Shown: piece after piece, positions 8,864 through 17,764 of the stretch
Position numbering within the stretch: the stretch's first letter is position 1
Layout of the letters: each line of letters begins with the position of its first letter
Assembly (NCBI RefSeq): GCF_965284335.1
Contig: NZ_OZ260076.1
Direction: 5' to 3' (one strand)
Length of the DNA: 64,000 bases
Origin: Tabrizicola_A sp965284335
Lineage (GTDB): Bacteria > Pseudomonadota > Alphaproteobacteria > Rhodobacterales > Rhodobacteraceae
Notes under the pieces: generated by a model
Seen by the model: only the letters and a program-made list of their open reading frames with translations
Databases searched by the model: none
Told to the model about the DNA's origin: nothing
Made by a program: the position numbers and the translations under genes

Positions 8864-10177
8864 ATGGCCGGTATTCCGCACGACCATTATGAACCCAAGC
8901 CGGGCTTTCAAACCTGGCTTCACAAGCGTCTTCCAATCGTCAGCCTTGCCTATGACACGCTGGTGATCCCGACGCCGAAAAACCTGAACTGGATGTGGAT
9001 CTGGGGCATCGTCCTGGCATTCTGTCTGGCGCTGCAAATCGTCACCGGCATTGTCTTGGTGATGCATTACACGCCGCATGTCGACATGGCCTTTGCCTCG
9101 ATCGAACACATCATGCGCAACGTGAATGGCGGGCATATGATCCGCTATCTGCACATGAATGGCGCGTCGCTGTTCTTCTTTGCCGTGTATATCCACATCT
9201 TCCGCGGTCTTTACTACGGCAGCTACAAAGCGCCGCGTGAAGTGACCTGGATCGTCGGCATGGTGATTTACCTCTTGATGATGGCGACGGCCTTCATGGG
9301 CTATGTTTTGCCTTGGGGCCAAATGTCGTTCTGGGGTGCAACCGTGATCACCGGCCTGTTCGGCGCGATCCCGGGCGTTGGCCCTGTCATTCAGGAATGG
9401 CTGTTGGGCGGCCCGGCGGTGGACAATGCCACGCTGAACCGCTTCTTCTCGCTGCATTATCTGCTGCCCTTCGTGATTGCAGCCCTTGTGGCCGTGCACA
9501 TCTGGGCCTTCCACACCACCGGCAACAACAACCCCACGGGTGTTGAAGTGCGCCGCGGGTCTAAGGAAGAGGCCGCGAAAGACACTGTTCCGTTCTGGCC
9601 TTACTATGTGATCAAAGACCTGTTCGCACTGGCGCTGATTTTGGCGATCTTCTTCGCCGTTGTTGGCTTCATGCCGAACTATCTTGGCCACCCCGACAAC
9701 TATATCGAGGCGAACCCGCTGGCGACCCCCGCGCACATCGTGCCGGAATGGTACTTCCTGCCGTTCTACGCCATCCTGCGCGCCTTTACCGCCGACGTCT
9801 GGGTGGTGATTGCGGTGGAATGGCTGACCTTCGGTATCGTCGACGCCAAGTTCTTCGGCGTGCTGGCGATGTTCGGTGCGATTGCCGTGATGGCCGTTGT
9901 GCCGTGGCTGGACACCTCCTCGGTGCGCTCGGGTCGCTATCGGCCCAAGTTCAAGGCGTGGTTCTGGCTTTTGGTCATCGACTTCATTGTGCTGATGTGG
10001 GTTGGCGCGATGCCTGCCGAAGAGCCTTATGCCACTATCTCGCTGATCGCTTCGGCCTATTGGTTCGCCTATTTCCTCGTGATCCTGCCGCTCTTGGGCG
10101 TGCTTGAAAAGCCGCTGCCCACCCCGGCAACGATTGAGGAAGATTTCAATGCCCACTATCCCGGCGCGGCCGAGTGA
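8864..10177 (+). CDS. petB: Cytochrome b of the bc1 complex
   Basis: 437 residues, the usual size of rhodobacteral cytochrome b. It is a multi-pass membrane protein that binds the two b hemes and forms both quinone sites. Recognisable parts are HYTPHVDMAF, the Qo region MSFWGATVITGLFGAIPGVG, and PEWYFLPFYAILRAF (the PEWY loop). A GGAG ribosome site precedes the ATG. It lies between the Rieske and cytochrome c1 genes in the standard order. Confidence 0.98.
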   Translation: MAGIPHDHYEPKPGFQTWLHKRLPIVSLAYDTLVIPTPKNLNWMWIWGIVLAFCLALQIVTGIVLVMHYTPHVDMAFASIEHIMRNVNGGHMIRYLHMNGASLFFFAVYIHIFRGLYYGSYKAPREVTWIVGMVIYLLMMATAFMGYVLPWGQMSFWGATVITGLFGAIPGVGPVIQEWLLGGPAVDNATLNRFFSLHYLLPFVIAALVAVHIWAFHTTGNNNPTGVEVRRGSKEEAAKDTVPFWPYYVIKDLFALALILAIFFAVVGFMPNYLGHPDNYIEANPLATPAHIVPEWYFLPFYAILRAFTADVWVVIAVEWLTFGIVDAKFFGVLAMFGAIAVMAVVPWLDTSSVRSGRYRPKFKAWFWLLVIDFIVLMWVGAMPAEEPYATISLIASAYWFAYFLVILPLLGVLEKPLPTPATIEEDFNAHYPGAAE

Positions 10178-10200
10178 GTGACGGAAAGGAACTGATCAAG

Positions 10201-10989
10201 ATGTTTCGCAAAATCGCTATCAGCGCCGTTTCCGCACTGGTTTTGTCTACCAGCGCCGCAGTGGCCGCCGGTGGGGCGGGTGAAGTCAAGGATATCGACT
10301 TCAGCTTTGAAGGCCCCTTCGGCACCTTCGACCAGATGCAATTGCAGCGCGGCCTTCAGGTCTACACCGAGGTTTGCGCGGCCTGCCATGGTCTGAAATT
10401 TGTCCCCATCCGCACCCTTGCGGATGAGGGCGGACCTCATCTGCCTGCCGATCAGGTGCGCGCCTATGCCAGGAACTACTTTGTCATCGACAAGGAAACT
10501 GGCGAAGAGCGTGAGGCAAAGGACAGCGACAACTTCCCGGAAAACACCGGGGCTGGCGCGCCTGACCTGTCAATGATGGCCAAGGCGCGCGCCGGGTTCA
10601 CCGGGCCTTATGGCACCGGTATGAACCAGCTGTTCCGTGGCATGGGCGGGGCCGAGTATATCTACTCGCTCTTGACCGGTTACACCGGTGAAGAAAAGGA
10701 AGAAGCTGGCACGTTCTTTTATGAGAACAAAGCCTTCCCGGGCGGCTGGATTTCGATGGGCGCGCCTTTGTCTGACGATCAGGTGACCTATGCGGACGGC
10801 ACGCCTGCGACCGTATCGCAGATGTCGCAAGACGTGGCTGCCTTCCTGATGTGGGCTGCCGAGCCGCAGATGATGGCGCGCAAGCAAACCGGCTTTGTTG
10901 CGGTGATCTTCCTCGTCTTGCTCACCTCGCTGCTTTACCTGACGAACAAGCGTCTTTGGGCGGGCGTTAAAGGTAAAAAGCACGCCTGA
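10201..10989 (+). CDS. petC: Cytochrome c1 of the bc1 complex
   Basis: 262 residues from the ATG at MFRKIAIS, preceded by a GGAAAGGA site; an in-frame GTG 27 bases earlier overlaps petB but would spoil the signal peptide. A Sec signal (to about AVAAG) leads into the heme-attachment motif CAACH. The C-terminus carries the membrane anchor (VAVIFLVLLTSLLYLTN). It accepts electrons from the Rieske protein and reduces soluble or membrane cytochrome c. Last gene of petABC, followed by a clear terminator. Confidence 0.97.
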   Translation: MFRKIAISAVSALVLSTSAAVAAGGAGEVKDIDFSFEGPFGTFDQMQLQRGLQVYTEVCAACHGLKFVPIRTLADEGGPHLPADQVRAYARNYFVIDKETGEEREAKDSDNFPENTGAGAPDLSMMAKARAGFTGPYGTGMNQLFRGMGGAEYIYSLLTGYTGEEKEEAGTFFYENKAFPGGWISMGAPLSDDQVTYADGTPATVSQMSQDVAAFLMWAAEPQMMARKQTGFVAVIFLVLLTSLLYLTNKRLWAGVKGKKHA

Positions 10990-11012
10990 TCTGGCTGACT
11001 GTTGATCTTGTG

Positions 11013-11042
11013 AAACCCCCGTCGGATGTGGCGGGGGTTTTG
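11013..11042 (+). terminator. Intrinsic terminator of petABC
   Basis: A nine-base stem AAACCCCCG / CGGGGGTTT with a ten-base loop, followed by TTTGC, lies 23 bases after the petC stop. It also separates the convergent thiamine-transport operon. Confidence 0.85.
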
Positions 11043-11044
11043 CT

Positions 11045-11737
11045 TTAGGTGCCAAGATAATTGCGCAGAGATGGCGGTGGATTGGCGAATAACGTGGCCG
11101 TTGCCATGGGCGGGGCGGCGATGGCATCGGCCACAAGCACGGTGACATCTGCAAATCGTTGGGCATCAGCGGGGTCATGCGTGACCATCAAGACCGTAGC
11201 ACCCGTCTCATTCGCAGTCTCGGTGACCAGATCCAGCATTTCGGCCTTAAGCGCTGGCCCAAGGGCAGCAAAAGGTTCATCGAGCAGCAACAAGGGCCTG
11301 GCCCGCAACAGTGCCCGCGCCAGAGCGGCACGGCCAAGCTGCCCGCCGGACAATTGCGCCGGCTTGCGCTGAGCCATGCCCAACAGGCCAACACGAGTCA
11401 AAGTTGCTTCGATCCGGGCGTGATCAGCCTCGGTCAAACGTAGGCGTGGCGAAATGCCCAAGCCAAGGTTTTGCGCCAAGGTCAGATGTGGAAACAGGTT
11501 TTGATCCTGAAAGAGAATGGACAAGGGCCGGTCACCGGGCGCCAGCGCCGCCAGATCGGCCCCGTCCCAAGTGATCTGACCGCCATGTGGCACAAACCCG
11601 GCCAAGGCCATCAACAGAGTTGACTTCCCCGCGCCCGAGGGGCCAATCACGGCAACTTTCGCACCCTTGGCAATCTGCCAATCGGCGGTCAGATGAAAGC
11701 CATCCTGCTGGATATCGACGTGTTCAAGGCGCAGCAC
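11045..11737 (-). CDS. thiQ: Thiamine ABC transporter ATP-binding protein
   Basis: About 230 residues from a GTG start at (V/M)LRLEHVDIQ, chosen because GGGGAG lies just upstream and the extra N-terminal residues of the longer frame are shadow of thiP. Walker A is GPSGAGKST, the signature LSGGQLGRAALARALL, and Walker B LLLLDEPFAAL. It energises import of thiamine or its phosphates. The start overlaps the thiP stop by 14 bases. The name rests on the riboswitch and the neighbouring ThiB- and ThiP-like genes; on its own it is a generic import ATPase. Confidence 0.92.
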   Translation of the reverse strand: MLRLEHVDIQQDGFHLTADWQIAKGAKVAVIGPSGAGKSTLLMALAGFVPHGGQITWDGADLAALAPGDRPLSILFQDQNLFPHLTLAQNLGLGISPRLRLTEADHARIEATLTRVGLLGMAQRKPAQLSGGQLGRAALARALLRARPLLLLDEPFAALGPALKAEMLDLVTETANETGATVLMVTHDPADAQRFADVTVLVADAIAAPPMATATLFANPPPSLRNYLGT

Positions 11738-13274
11738 GAGAGGCTCCCCATCTGTCAAAGGCCCAAAACAACGCGAAACTCGCCACGACCAGAACCAACG
11801 CAGCCCCCGCCGCCGCCTGCATGCGATAGGCACCCATCAGGCGTTGGATCAAAAGGGGCAATGTCTCGCTGCGCTCGGATGCAAAAAGTGCGATGACGCC
11901 AAGATCTCCCATGGAAAGCGCCGCAGCCAACCCGGCGCCAAAGCCCAAGGGTCTGGCCAGACGCGGCAGGGTGACAAGGCGCAGGCGGGCCAGACCGCTG
12001 AGGCCCAAACTGTCCGACAACCGCCCGTAATCCGCCACAAGGGCGCGGGTTTCGGGCAGCAACAGCCGAAAGAGATAGGGCAATGCCATGGCCGCATTGA
12101 CCGCCAAAGTCACCGGAAGTGCAAGCGTTTCGGGCGAAATCACCGGATGCACGGCTAGGAATAATCCGGTCCCGATAACAAGGCCCGAGGCTGATAGGGG
12201 CAGCATGGCAGTCAGTTCCAACCAAGTTTCTCCGCGCACGACGGCAAGCGCCAGGGTCAGCGCGATCGTGCAGGCCAAAAGGGCGGATGCAATCGCAACC
12301 ACCAACGACCGCATAAGTGCCTGCCAGATGCCCAAAGGCATTTCGGCCAAGCCGGGCAGGCCGCGCAGAACAACGGCGATCAGGGGGCCCAGAAGAAAGA
12401 CGCAAGCGATCACGATCACCCCCCCGTCTAATAAGCGCCGCCATCCCACTGGCGCAGGCACATGCAACGCCCGACCCAAACCCGGGCCAAACCCTGCCCC
12501 CGTTGCAAGCCGCAGCGTGACGAGTGTCACCGCAGCGCAGAGCGCGAACTGCAAAACGGCCAGCAAGGCCGCGCGACCTAGGTCAAACTCGAATCTCAAA
12601 GCCTGATAAATTGACAGTTCAATCGTCGAGGCGCGGGGTCCACCGCCAAGGGTCAGGGCCACGGCAAAACTTGTCAGGCACAACAAAAACACCGTCGCCA
12701 AGGCACCCGGCAAAACGGCGCGCAGCATGGGCCATTCCAGATGCCGCAGCTGCGCCGAAGGCGGCATCCCCAGCGTAAGAGCAAGGCGAAACCGCTCGGC
12801 CGGGATGGATTGCCAGCCTTGCAGGATCATCCGCGTTGCCAAAGGCAGGTTCAAAAACACATGCGCCAGCACCACCCCATGCAGGCCAAAGATCGACAGT
12901 GGCGGCAGGCCAAATGCGCCAAGTGCTGCGTTAATCGGCCCAGCCCGACCAAAAACTGCCAAAAGGCCCAAAACGGCCACAACAACCGGCAGCAGAAATG
13001 GCGCGGCCAACAATCGGATCAGCAGTAAGTGGCCAACAAACCGGCGTCGGGCCAAGGCGCGTGCCAGAGGAATGGCCAAAAGGCATGACAGCAGCGCCGA
13101 AAGCGCCGCTTGAACAAGCGTAAAGCGCAGCGCCGCACCATCGGCAGGCCCCAGCGACCAATCGGTCGCATGGCCCGCCGTCAGCGCGGCACTGCCAAGC
13201 GTCAGCGCAGCAACGGTCAGCCCCAGAAAGGCCGCCGTTGCGCGTGCCGTTATTGCGCCAGTGCGGCTTGCCAT
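11724..13274 (-). CDS. thiP: Thiamine ABC transporter permease
   Basis: 516 residues made of two homologous permease halves, each with about six hydrophobic segments, as expected for ThiP/FbpB-type permeases. A segment around LGMPPSAQLRHLEWP in the first half and LGLSGLARLRLVTLP in the second correspond to the coupling (EAA) loops. It forms the membrane channel of the ThiBPQ importer. It overlaps thiB by 25 bases upstream and thiQ downstream, so the three genes are one transcript. Confidence 0.93.
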   Translation of the reverse strand: MASRTGAITARATAAFLGLTVAALTLGSAALTAGHATDWSLGPADGAALRFTLVQAALSALLSCLLAIPLARALARRRFVGHLLLIRLLAAPFLLPVVVAVLGLLAVFGRAGPINAALGAFGLPPLSIFGLHGVVLAHVFLNLPLATRMILQGWQSIPAERFRLALTLGMPPSAQLRHLEWPMLRAVLPGALATVFLLCLTSFAVALTLGGGPRASTIELSIYQALRFEFDLGRAALLAVLQFALCAAVTLVTLRLATGAGFGPGLGRALHVPAPVGWRRLLDGGVIVIACVFLLGPLIAVVLRGLPGLAEMPLGIWQALMRSLVVAIASALLACTIALTLALAVVRGETWLELTAMLPLSASGLVIGTGLFLAVHPVISPETLALPVTLAVNAAMALPYLFRLLLPETRALVADYGRLSDSLGLSGLARLRLVTLPRLARPLGFGAGLAAALSMGDLGVIALFASERSETLPLLIQRLMGAYRMQAAAGAALVLVVASFALFWAFDRWGASRAAP

Positions 13275-14233
13275 TCCGCCACCGCTGCATCGCGCATCGC
13301 ACCAGCCTCCTCTTGCGAGAACAACAGCGATTTCTCAGGCTGGATCAGGGTTTCAAAGCCCTGCGGCAGACCTTCGGCCAATGGATTGGCTGGATACATC
13401 CAGTTGGTTGTCGGGATCACGGCCTGCGCGGCATTACCTGCCAGATAGGCCAAAAACGCATCTGCCAACGCAGGTTGGTCGCTGGCCGCCAGTTTTCCGG
13501 CCACCTCAATTTGCAGATAATGCCCTTCTTCAAAGGCTGCGGCAGTCTTGGTTGCATCGCCTTCGGCAATCAAATGATAGGCGGGCGAGGTTGTGTAAGA
13601 CAGCACCATATCCGCCTCGCCTTCCAAAAATAGACCGTAAGCTTCGGACCAGCCCGGCGTGACCGTCACGATATTGTCTTTTAGCCCGCCCCAAATCTCT
13701 GCCGCGCGGTCGCCGTAGGCCGATTTGACCCACATCACCAGACCCAAACCGGGGGTCGATGATCGCGGATCCTGAATAACGATTTTAAGGTCAGATGCTG
13801 CAAGTTCCTCAAAGGATTTGGGTGGATTGGCCAGCGAGGTTTGATGCACAAAAGCGAACCAGCCCCAGTCAAAAGGCAGGAAATTCGCATCGTCATAAGG
13901 CACGGGCAGGCCGGATACGGCGGGTTGGCCATGGGGCGCAAAAAGGCCCGTGGCGGCGGCCTGCGCCGTTAGATTGGTGTCGAGCCCAAGGATGACATCA
14001 GCCGTGCTGGCCGCGCCCTCCAATTGCAACCGCGCCAAAAGTGCCGCGCCATCACCCGCAGTGACAAAACGCAAATCGCAGCCGCAGCTTTCTTCAAAGC
14101 CCTTTTCAATGGCCGGCCCAGGGCCCCATTCCGAGGCAAAGCTGTCATAGGTGTAAACGTCAAGCACTGGGGTTTGTGCGGCAGCCAAGCTAGCAAAGCA
14201 CGCAAAAGCCGCAGATAGGGGGATGGTTTTCAT
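13250..14233 (-). CDS. thiB: Thiamine ABC transporter substrate-binding protein
   Basis: 327 residues. The start at MKTIPLSAAFACFAS follows a GGAGG site seven bases before and gives a Sec signal peptide ending near LAAAQ; the longer open frame upstream is the riboswitch. VLDVYTYDSFASEWGPG is typical of the start of mature ThiB, and TTNWMYPA is in the expected C-terminal region. It captures thiamine, TMP or TPP in the periplasm. First gene of thiBPQ. Confidence 0.94.
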   Translation of the reverse strand: MKTIPLSAAFACFASLAAAQTPVLDVYTYDSFASEWGPGPAIEKGFEESCGCDLRFVTAGDGAALLARLQLEGAASTADVILGLDTNLTAQAAATGLFAPHGQPAVSGLPVPYDDANFLPFDWGWFAFVHQTSLANPPKSFEELAASDLKIVIQDPRSSTPGLGLVMWVKSAYGDRAAEIWGGLKDNIVTVTPGWSEAYGLFLEGEADMVLSYTTSPAYHLIAEGDATKTAAAFEEGHYLQIEVAGKLAASDQPALADAFLAYLAGNAAQAVIPTTNWMYPANPLAEGLPQGFETLIQPEKSLLFSQEEAGAMRDAAVAEWQAALAQ

Positions 14234-14279
14234 GTCTTCCTCCAATTGCGACGGGACAGGTCGGGATGGAGGTCTTCCA

Positions 14280-14367
14280 TGCACCTTCCCTCCGCCGGTA
14301 TGATCCGGTTCAGGTTCAACGGGTCCGCATTTCTGCATCTCAGCCCTTTCAGGCACCCCGAGGTGAT
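14280..14367 (-). ncRNA. TPP riboswitch (THI element)
   Basis: On the minus strand the conserved thi-box parts appear in order: CGGGGTGCC, GGGCTGAGA, then GAACCTGAACCGGATCATAC, then GGCGGAGGGAAGG. The outer helix can be drawn between CACCT (14361-14365) and AGGTG (14282-14286). It lies 47 bases upstream of thiB. Known elements of this class bind thiamine pyrophosphate and shut off expression, probably here by hiding the GGAGG of thiB. Confidence 0.95.
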
Positions 14368-14420
14368 TGGGAACATAGCGCCGCAATTGCCCGACGCAAG
14401 GGGCGTAAATCGACGCGCGC

Positions 14421-14780
14421 TTAACTCAGCGCGTAACCTTTTGCAGGCAAATGTTTAAGAAATGCGCAGCGCGAGGCGGCATAGACCCCTTCGATCTTAT
14501 CCAGTTGATGAGGAATCTGGGACATGGCGGCCTGCCGTTCCTGCGTTTGGCATAATGCAGCCAGATCTGAAAACCCAAGATTCAACGCCGCACCCTTTAG
14601 AAAATGCAGCTGTGATTCCAATAATTTGGGGTCAGTCTCTGCCTGTATCTGGCGGATTGCATCATCCGCCTCTTCCAAGAACAATGCGATCACCTCGTCA
14701 AAATTTTCAACACCCACCTCATCGCGCAGCTCTGTAACACGCCCCCAGTCGATGCCAGTGTCACCGCCCCCTTCCAACAT
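14421..14780 (-). CDS. Histidine phosphotransfer (Hpt) domain protein
   Basis: 119 residues from the ATG at MLEGGGDTGID, which follows a GGAAAGGA site. The LHFLKGAALNLGF segment matches the Hpt helix; its His (LHF) would carry the phosphate in a multi-step phosphorelay. There is no kinase or receiver domain in the same chain. The divergently placed REC-phosphatase gene is the obvious local partner, though a remote hybrid kinase could also be one. Cytosolic, all-helical, with two Cys residues of no evident role. Confidence 0.83.
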   Translation of the reverse strand: MLEGGGDTGIDWGRVTELRDEVGVENFDEVIALFLEEADDAIRQIQAETDPKLLESQLHFLKGAALNLGFSDLAALCQTQERQAAMSQIPHQLDKIEGVYAASRCAFLKHLPAKGYALS

Positions 14781-14982
14781 CCGCAGTCCTTTCCATGGCC
14801 TGACACCAATTGTGGCCAAAGCGTCTTAAGGAAGCGTTAGCCCGAGGTCGCGGTTACACAGAATTTTAGGTTTCACCCTCTTTTAAGACCTTGGGCTCAA
14901 ACACAGACCACGGATTGGCTTGGCCAAGCGATGTGACCGGCAGGGGTGTCAGGTCATGGTGTTTCGGTGATGGGGGTATGCT

Positions 14983-16251
14983 GTGTTTTTGGGTGAGATG
15001 AACGAAGCGCTTGGCGCTGAAATGGGGCCAAATGGCCCTTTGCCGATCTTGGTGGTGGATGACAGCACCGCACAGCGGCGCGTTCTTGCGCTGCAATTGC
15101 GGCGTTGGGGTTATCAGGTGGTTGAGGCGGCAAGCGGTGAAGAAGCATGGCTGGCCTGCCAAAAAAAGCCGTTTGAAATGGTGGTGTCTGATTGGATGAT
15201 GCCCGGCATGACGGGCCTTGAGTTTTGTCGAAAATTCAAAGACATGCCGCGTGACAGCTATGGCTATTTTATCTTGCTAACCTCAAAATCCGAAAAGGCC
15301 GAGGTGGCTGACGGGCTGGAGGTGGGGGCAGATGATTTTTTGTCCAAACCCGTCAGTTTGACTGAACTTCGCGCCCGATTGCGGGCGGGTGAACGTATTT
15401 TGGGCATGCAGCGCGAGTTGGTCCAAAAGAACCGCTTGATCGGCTCCACGCTGGATGAATTGCAAAAGCTTTATGATTCGCTTGACCGTGATCTTGTCGA
15501 AGCGCGCAAGTTGCAAGACGGTTTGGTGCGCGACCGTTTTCGTGATTACGGTACTGGCACAGTGTCTTTGCTATTGAAACCTTCGGGTCATGTCGGGGGC
15601 GATCTTGTGGGCAGCTTTGTGATCGATTCGCACCGTTTGGGCCTTTTTGCGGTCGATGTCTCGGGGCATGGTGTCGCCTCGGCCATGATGACGGCGCGGC
15701 TGGCGGGGCTTTTGTCAGGCGGGGCACCCGACCAGAATATCGCGCTGAAATTGGGGCCGTTGGGCAAGCAAGACGCCTATCCGCCCGCCATTGTGGCTGA
15801 GCGTCTGAACCGGCTGATGATCGATGATCTTCAGGTCGATCAATACTTTAGCCTTGTCTATGCCGAGGTGGATATGGCGAATGGCGCCTTTGCCTTTACG
15901 CAGGCAGGTCATCCGCACCCCATGGTTTTGCGCCGCAATGGCACGGTTCAGGTGCTGGGCCATGGTGGCATGCCGATTGGCCTGTTTGATGGCGCGGAAT
16001 ATGAGCAGATCAGCGGCCAACTTGCCCCGGGCGACCGGCTGGTTCTGACTTCGGATGGCTTGACGGAATGTCCTAACCCTGATGGCGAGGAACTGGGTGG
16101 CGACGGGCTTTTTGCGCTTTTGGCGGCGAATGCAGCACTTCCCAGCGCAGATCTTCTTGAGGCTTTGGTCTGGGATCTGTCCAAACATTCGGGTGGGCTT
16201 GAATTTCCCGATGATGTCTCGGCCCTGATTTTTGATTATCGCGGGCCTTGA
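14983..16251 (+). CDS. Response regulator with PP2C-type (SpoIIE/RsbU) phosphatase output
   Basis: About 422 residues. The start is taken as the GTG at 14983, five bases after GGGGGT; ATG at 14998 is an alternative. Residues 20-140 are a receiver domain (VVDDS acidic pair, VVSDWMMPG phospho-Asp, LLTSKS, SKPVS). A coiled linker at about 140-190 leads into a PP2C phosphatase domain with the metal-binding patterns HVGGDLVG, AVDVSGHGVASAM and LVLTSDGLTE. Such proteins dephosphorylate anti-sigma antagonists in partner-switching pathways or control second-messenger outputs; no RsbV/RsbW-type gene is adjacent. It converges with and overlaps the Nudix gene by 16 bases. Confidence 0.9.
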   Translation: MFLGEMNEALGAEMGPNGPLPILVVDDSTAQRRVLALQLRRWGYQVVEAASGEEAWLACQKKPFEMVVSDWMMPGMTGLEFCRKFKDMPRDSYGYFILLTSKSEKAEVADGLEVGADDFLSKPVSLTELRARLRAGERILGMQRELVQKNRLIGSTLDELQKLYDSLDRDLVEARKLQDGLVRDRFRDYGTGTVSLLLKPSGHVGGDLVGSFVIDSHRLGLFAVDVSGHGVASAMMTARLAGLLSGGAPDQNIALKLGPLGKQDAYPPAIVAERLNRLMIDDLQVDQYFSLVYAEVDMANGAFAFTQAGHPHPMVLRRNGTVQVLGHGGMPIGLFDGAEYEQISGQLAPGDRLVLTSDGLTECPNPDGEELGGDGLFALLAANAALPSADLLEALVWDLSKHSGGLEFPDDVSALIFDYRGP

Positions 16252-16697
16252 CTGTCGCGATCCGCCAAAACCTGCGCCAGCATCGCGCGATCCCCGTCAT
16301 TTCCTAAAATATCAAGGGCTTGAAAAGCGGGCATCCAATGCGCGCTGTGACCTTTTTCCGTCGGCGGACCTAGTCGAAGGGTAGGGGTTGCGATGTAGAT
16401 GGTGCAGATCTTTTCAGCCCAGCGATCATAATCCGGCATGTAGCAAAAGCGCCGAAAAGCCCCGAAACGCCGTGCTGCGGTGATCCGCCATCCGGTTTCT
16501 TCCATGACTTCACGGTGCAGCGCAGGCAGGGGGTGTTCACCCGGATCAATGCCACCGCCGGGCAGTTGAAACTCATCATCCGGTTCGGCCTGATGGGTCA
16601 GCAAGATATCATCGCCGCGCAATAAAACGGCGTAAACGCCGGGGCGGCGGCCATATTTTTGTCCTTGCTTCACCGCCTCGCCATAGCGTCTGATCAT
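16236..16697 (-). CDS. Nudix hydrolase
   Basis: 153 residues. The Nudix box is complete: GGGIDPGEHPLPALHREV followed by MEETGW. The upstream VYAVLLRGDDILLTHQ strand is as expected. The family hydrolyses nucleoside diphosphates linked to another moiety; the substrate here cannot be told. The 3' end overlaps that of the convergent REC-phosphatase gene, and its start faces the hslO promoter region. Confidence 0.9.
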   Translation of the reverse strand: MIRRYGEAVKQGQKYGRRPGVYAVLLRGDDILLTHQAEPDDEFQLPGGGIDPGEHPLPALHREVMEETGWRITAARRFGAFRRFCYMPDYDRWAEKICTIYIATPTLRLGPPTEKGHSAHWMPAFQALDILGNDGDRAMLAQVLADRDSQGPR

Positions 16698-16706
16698 AAT
16701 GCCCCC

Positions 16707-16734
16707 TTGGTGCGGCGGTTGCCCTGACTATATA
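16707..16734 (+). promoter_or_regulatory. Candidate promoter of hslO
   Basis: TTGGTG, 16-base spacer, TATATA, lying 40 bases upstream of the hslO start in the divergent gap with the Nudix gene. It is a sigma-70-like match by eye; no start-site evidence. Confidence 0.45.
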
Positions 16735-16774
16735 GGCGCGATATGCCAAGAACGGCAGCCTTAGGAAACCCCAT

Positions 16775-17764
16775 ATGACCGCGCAGACCATCACTTGGGA
16801 CGATACCGTCCTTCCCTTTCAGCTTGACCGCGCCGATGTGCGGGGTCGTGTCGCCCGCTTGGACGGTGTGCTGGATCAGGTGCTCAAGCAGCACAACTAC
16901 CCTCCCGTGATCGAGGCGCTGGTGGCGGAAATGGCGCTTTTGACCGCGTTGATCGGGCAATCGGTAAAACTGCGCTGGAAGCTATCGTTGCAGGTGCGCG
17001 CCAAAGGGGCAGCACGTTTGATTGCCACCGATTACTATGGCCCGTCCGAAGAGGGCGAGCCCGCCCGCATTCGTGCCTATGCCAGCTATGACGCCGAACG
17101 TTTGGACCATGACGCCGCCCCGTTCAGCCAAATCGGCGAGGGCTATTTCGCTGTGATGATCGATCAAGGCGAAGGCATGGTGCCCTATCAGGGCTTTACC
17201 CCCATTGCGGGCGGTGCCTTGGCATCTTGTGCCGAGACCTATTTCGCGCAATCGGAACAGTTGCCCACCCGTTTTGTTCTGACCTTTGGCAAAAGCCAGG
17301 TGCCGGGCGGTCAGTCGCATTGGCGCGCGGGCGGGGTTATGTTGCAGCACATGCCCTCGATTGGTGGCAATCGCCCTGTAGCGGCCGAGGCCGGATCAGG
17401 TGAAGGCGGGCTTTTGAGCCACATCGATATTCTGTCGGGCGATGACAGCGAAAACTGGAACCGGGCCAACGCACTGTTGGAAACGGTGGAAGAGCTAGAG
17501 CTGATCGGACCATCGGTCTCTCCGACCGACTTGCTGGTGCGGCTGTTCCATGAAGAGGGTCCGCGCGTGTTTGGGGCCCAGCCGGTGCAATTTGGCTGCT
17601 CTTGCTCGGAAGATAAGGTGCGGCAGGCGATGTCGATCTATAGCCAAAAGGACATCAAGCACATGACAACCGAGGCCGGCGTGGTGACCGCCGATTGTCA
17701 GTTTTGCAGCGCGCATTACGAACTTGATCCCAAAACTCTGGGCTTTGAGGGTAAAAATGCCTGA
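16775..17764 (+). CDS. hslO: Hsp33 redox-regulated chaperone
   Basis: 329 residues. The C-terminal zinc/redox switch is intact: CSCSEDKV and CQFCSAHY supply the four Cys (CxC...CxxC) that hold zinc when reduced and form disulfides on oxidation, activating holdase function. The N-terminal domain includes LDQVLKQHNYPPVIEALVAE and LKWKL-like membrane-free core segments typical of HslO. The downstream Nudix gene starts within its last codons, so both are probably co-translated. Cytosolic. Confidence 0.96.
   Translation: MTAQTITWDDTVLPFQLDRADVRGRVARLDGVLDQVLKQHNYPPVIEALVAEMALLTALIGQSVKLRWKLSLQVRAKGAARLIATDYYGPSEEGEPARIRAYASYDAERLDHDAAPFSQIGEGYFAVMIDQGEGMVPYQGFTPIAGGALASCAETYFAQSEQLPTRFVLTFGKSQVPGGQSHWRAGGVMLQHMPSIGGNRPVAAEAGSGEGGLLSHIDILSGDDSENWNRANALLETVEELELIGPSVSPTDLLVRLFHEEGPRVFGAQPVQFGCSCSEDKVRQAMSIYSQKDIKHMTTEAGVVTADCQFCSAHYELDPKTLGFEGKNA

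Noticed and set aside
8615..10156. A 513-codon open frame on the minus strand
   Set aside because: It lies fully opposite cytochrome b and the Rieske gene, is rich in His, Arg and Asp as antisense frames in GC-rich genes are, and has no domain.
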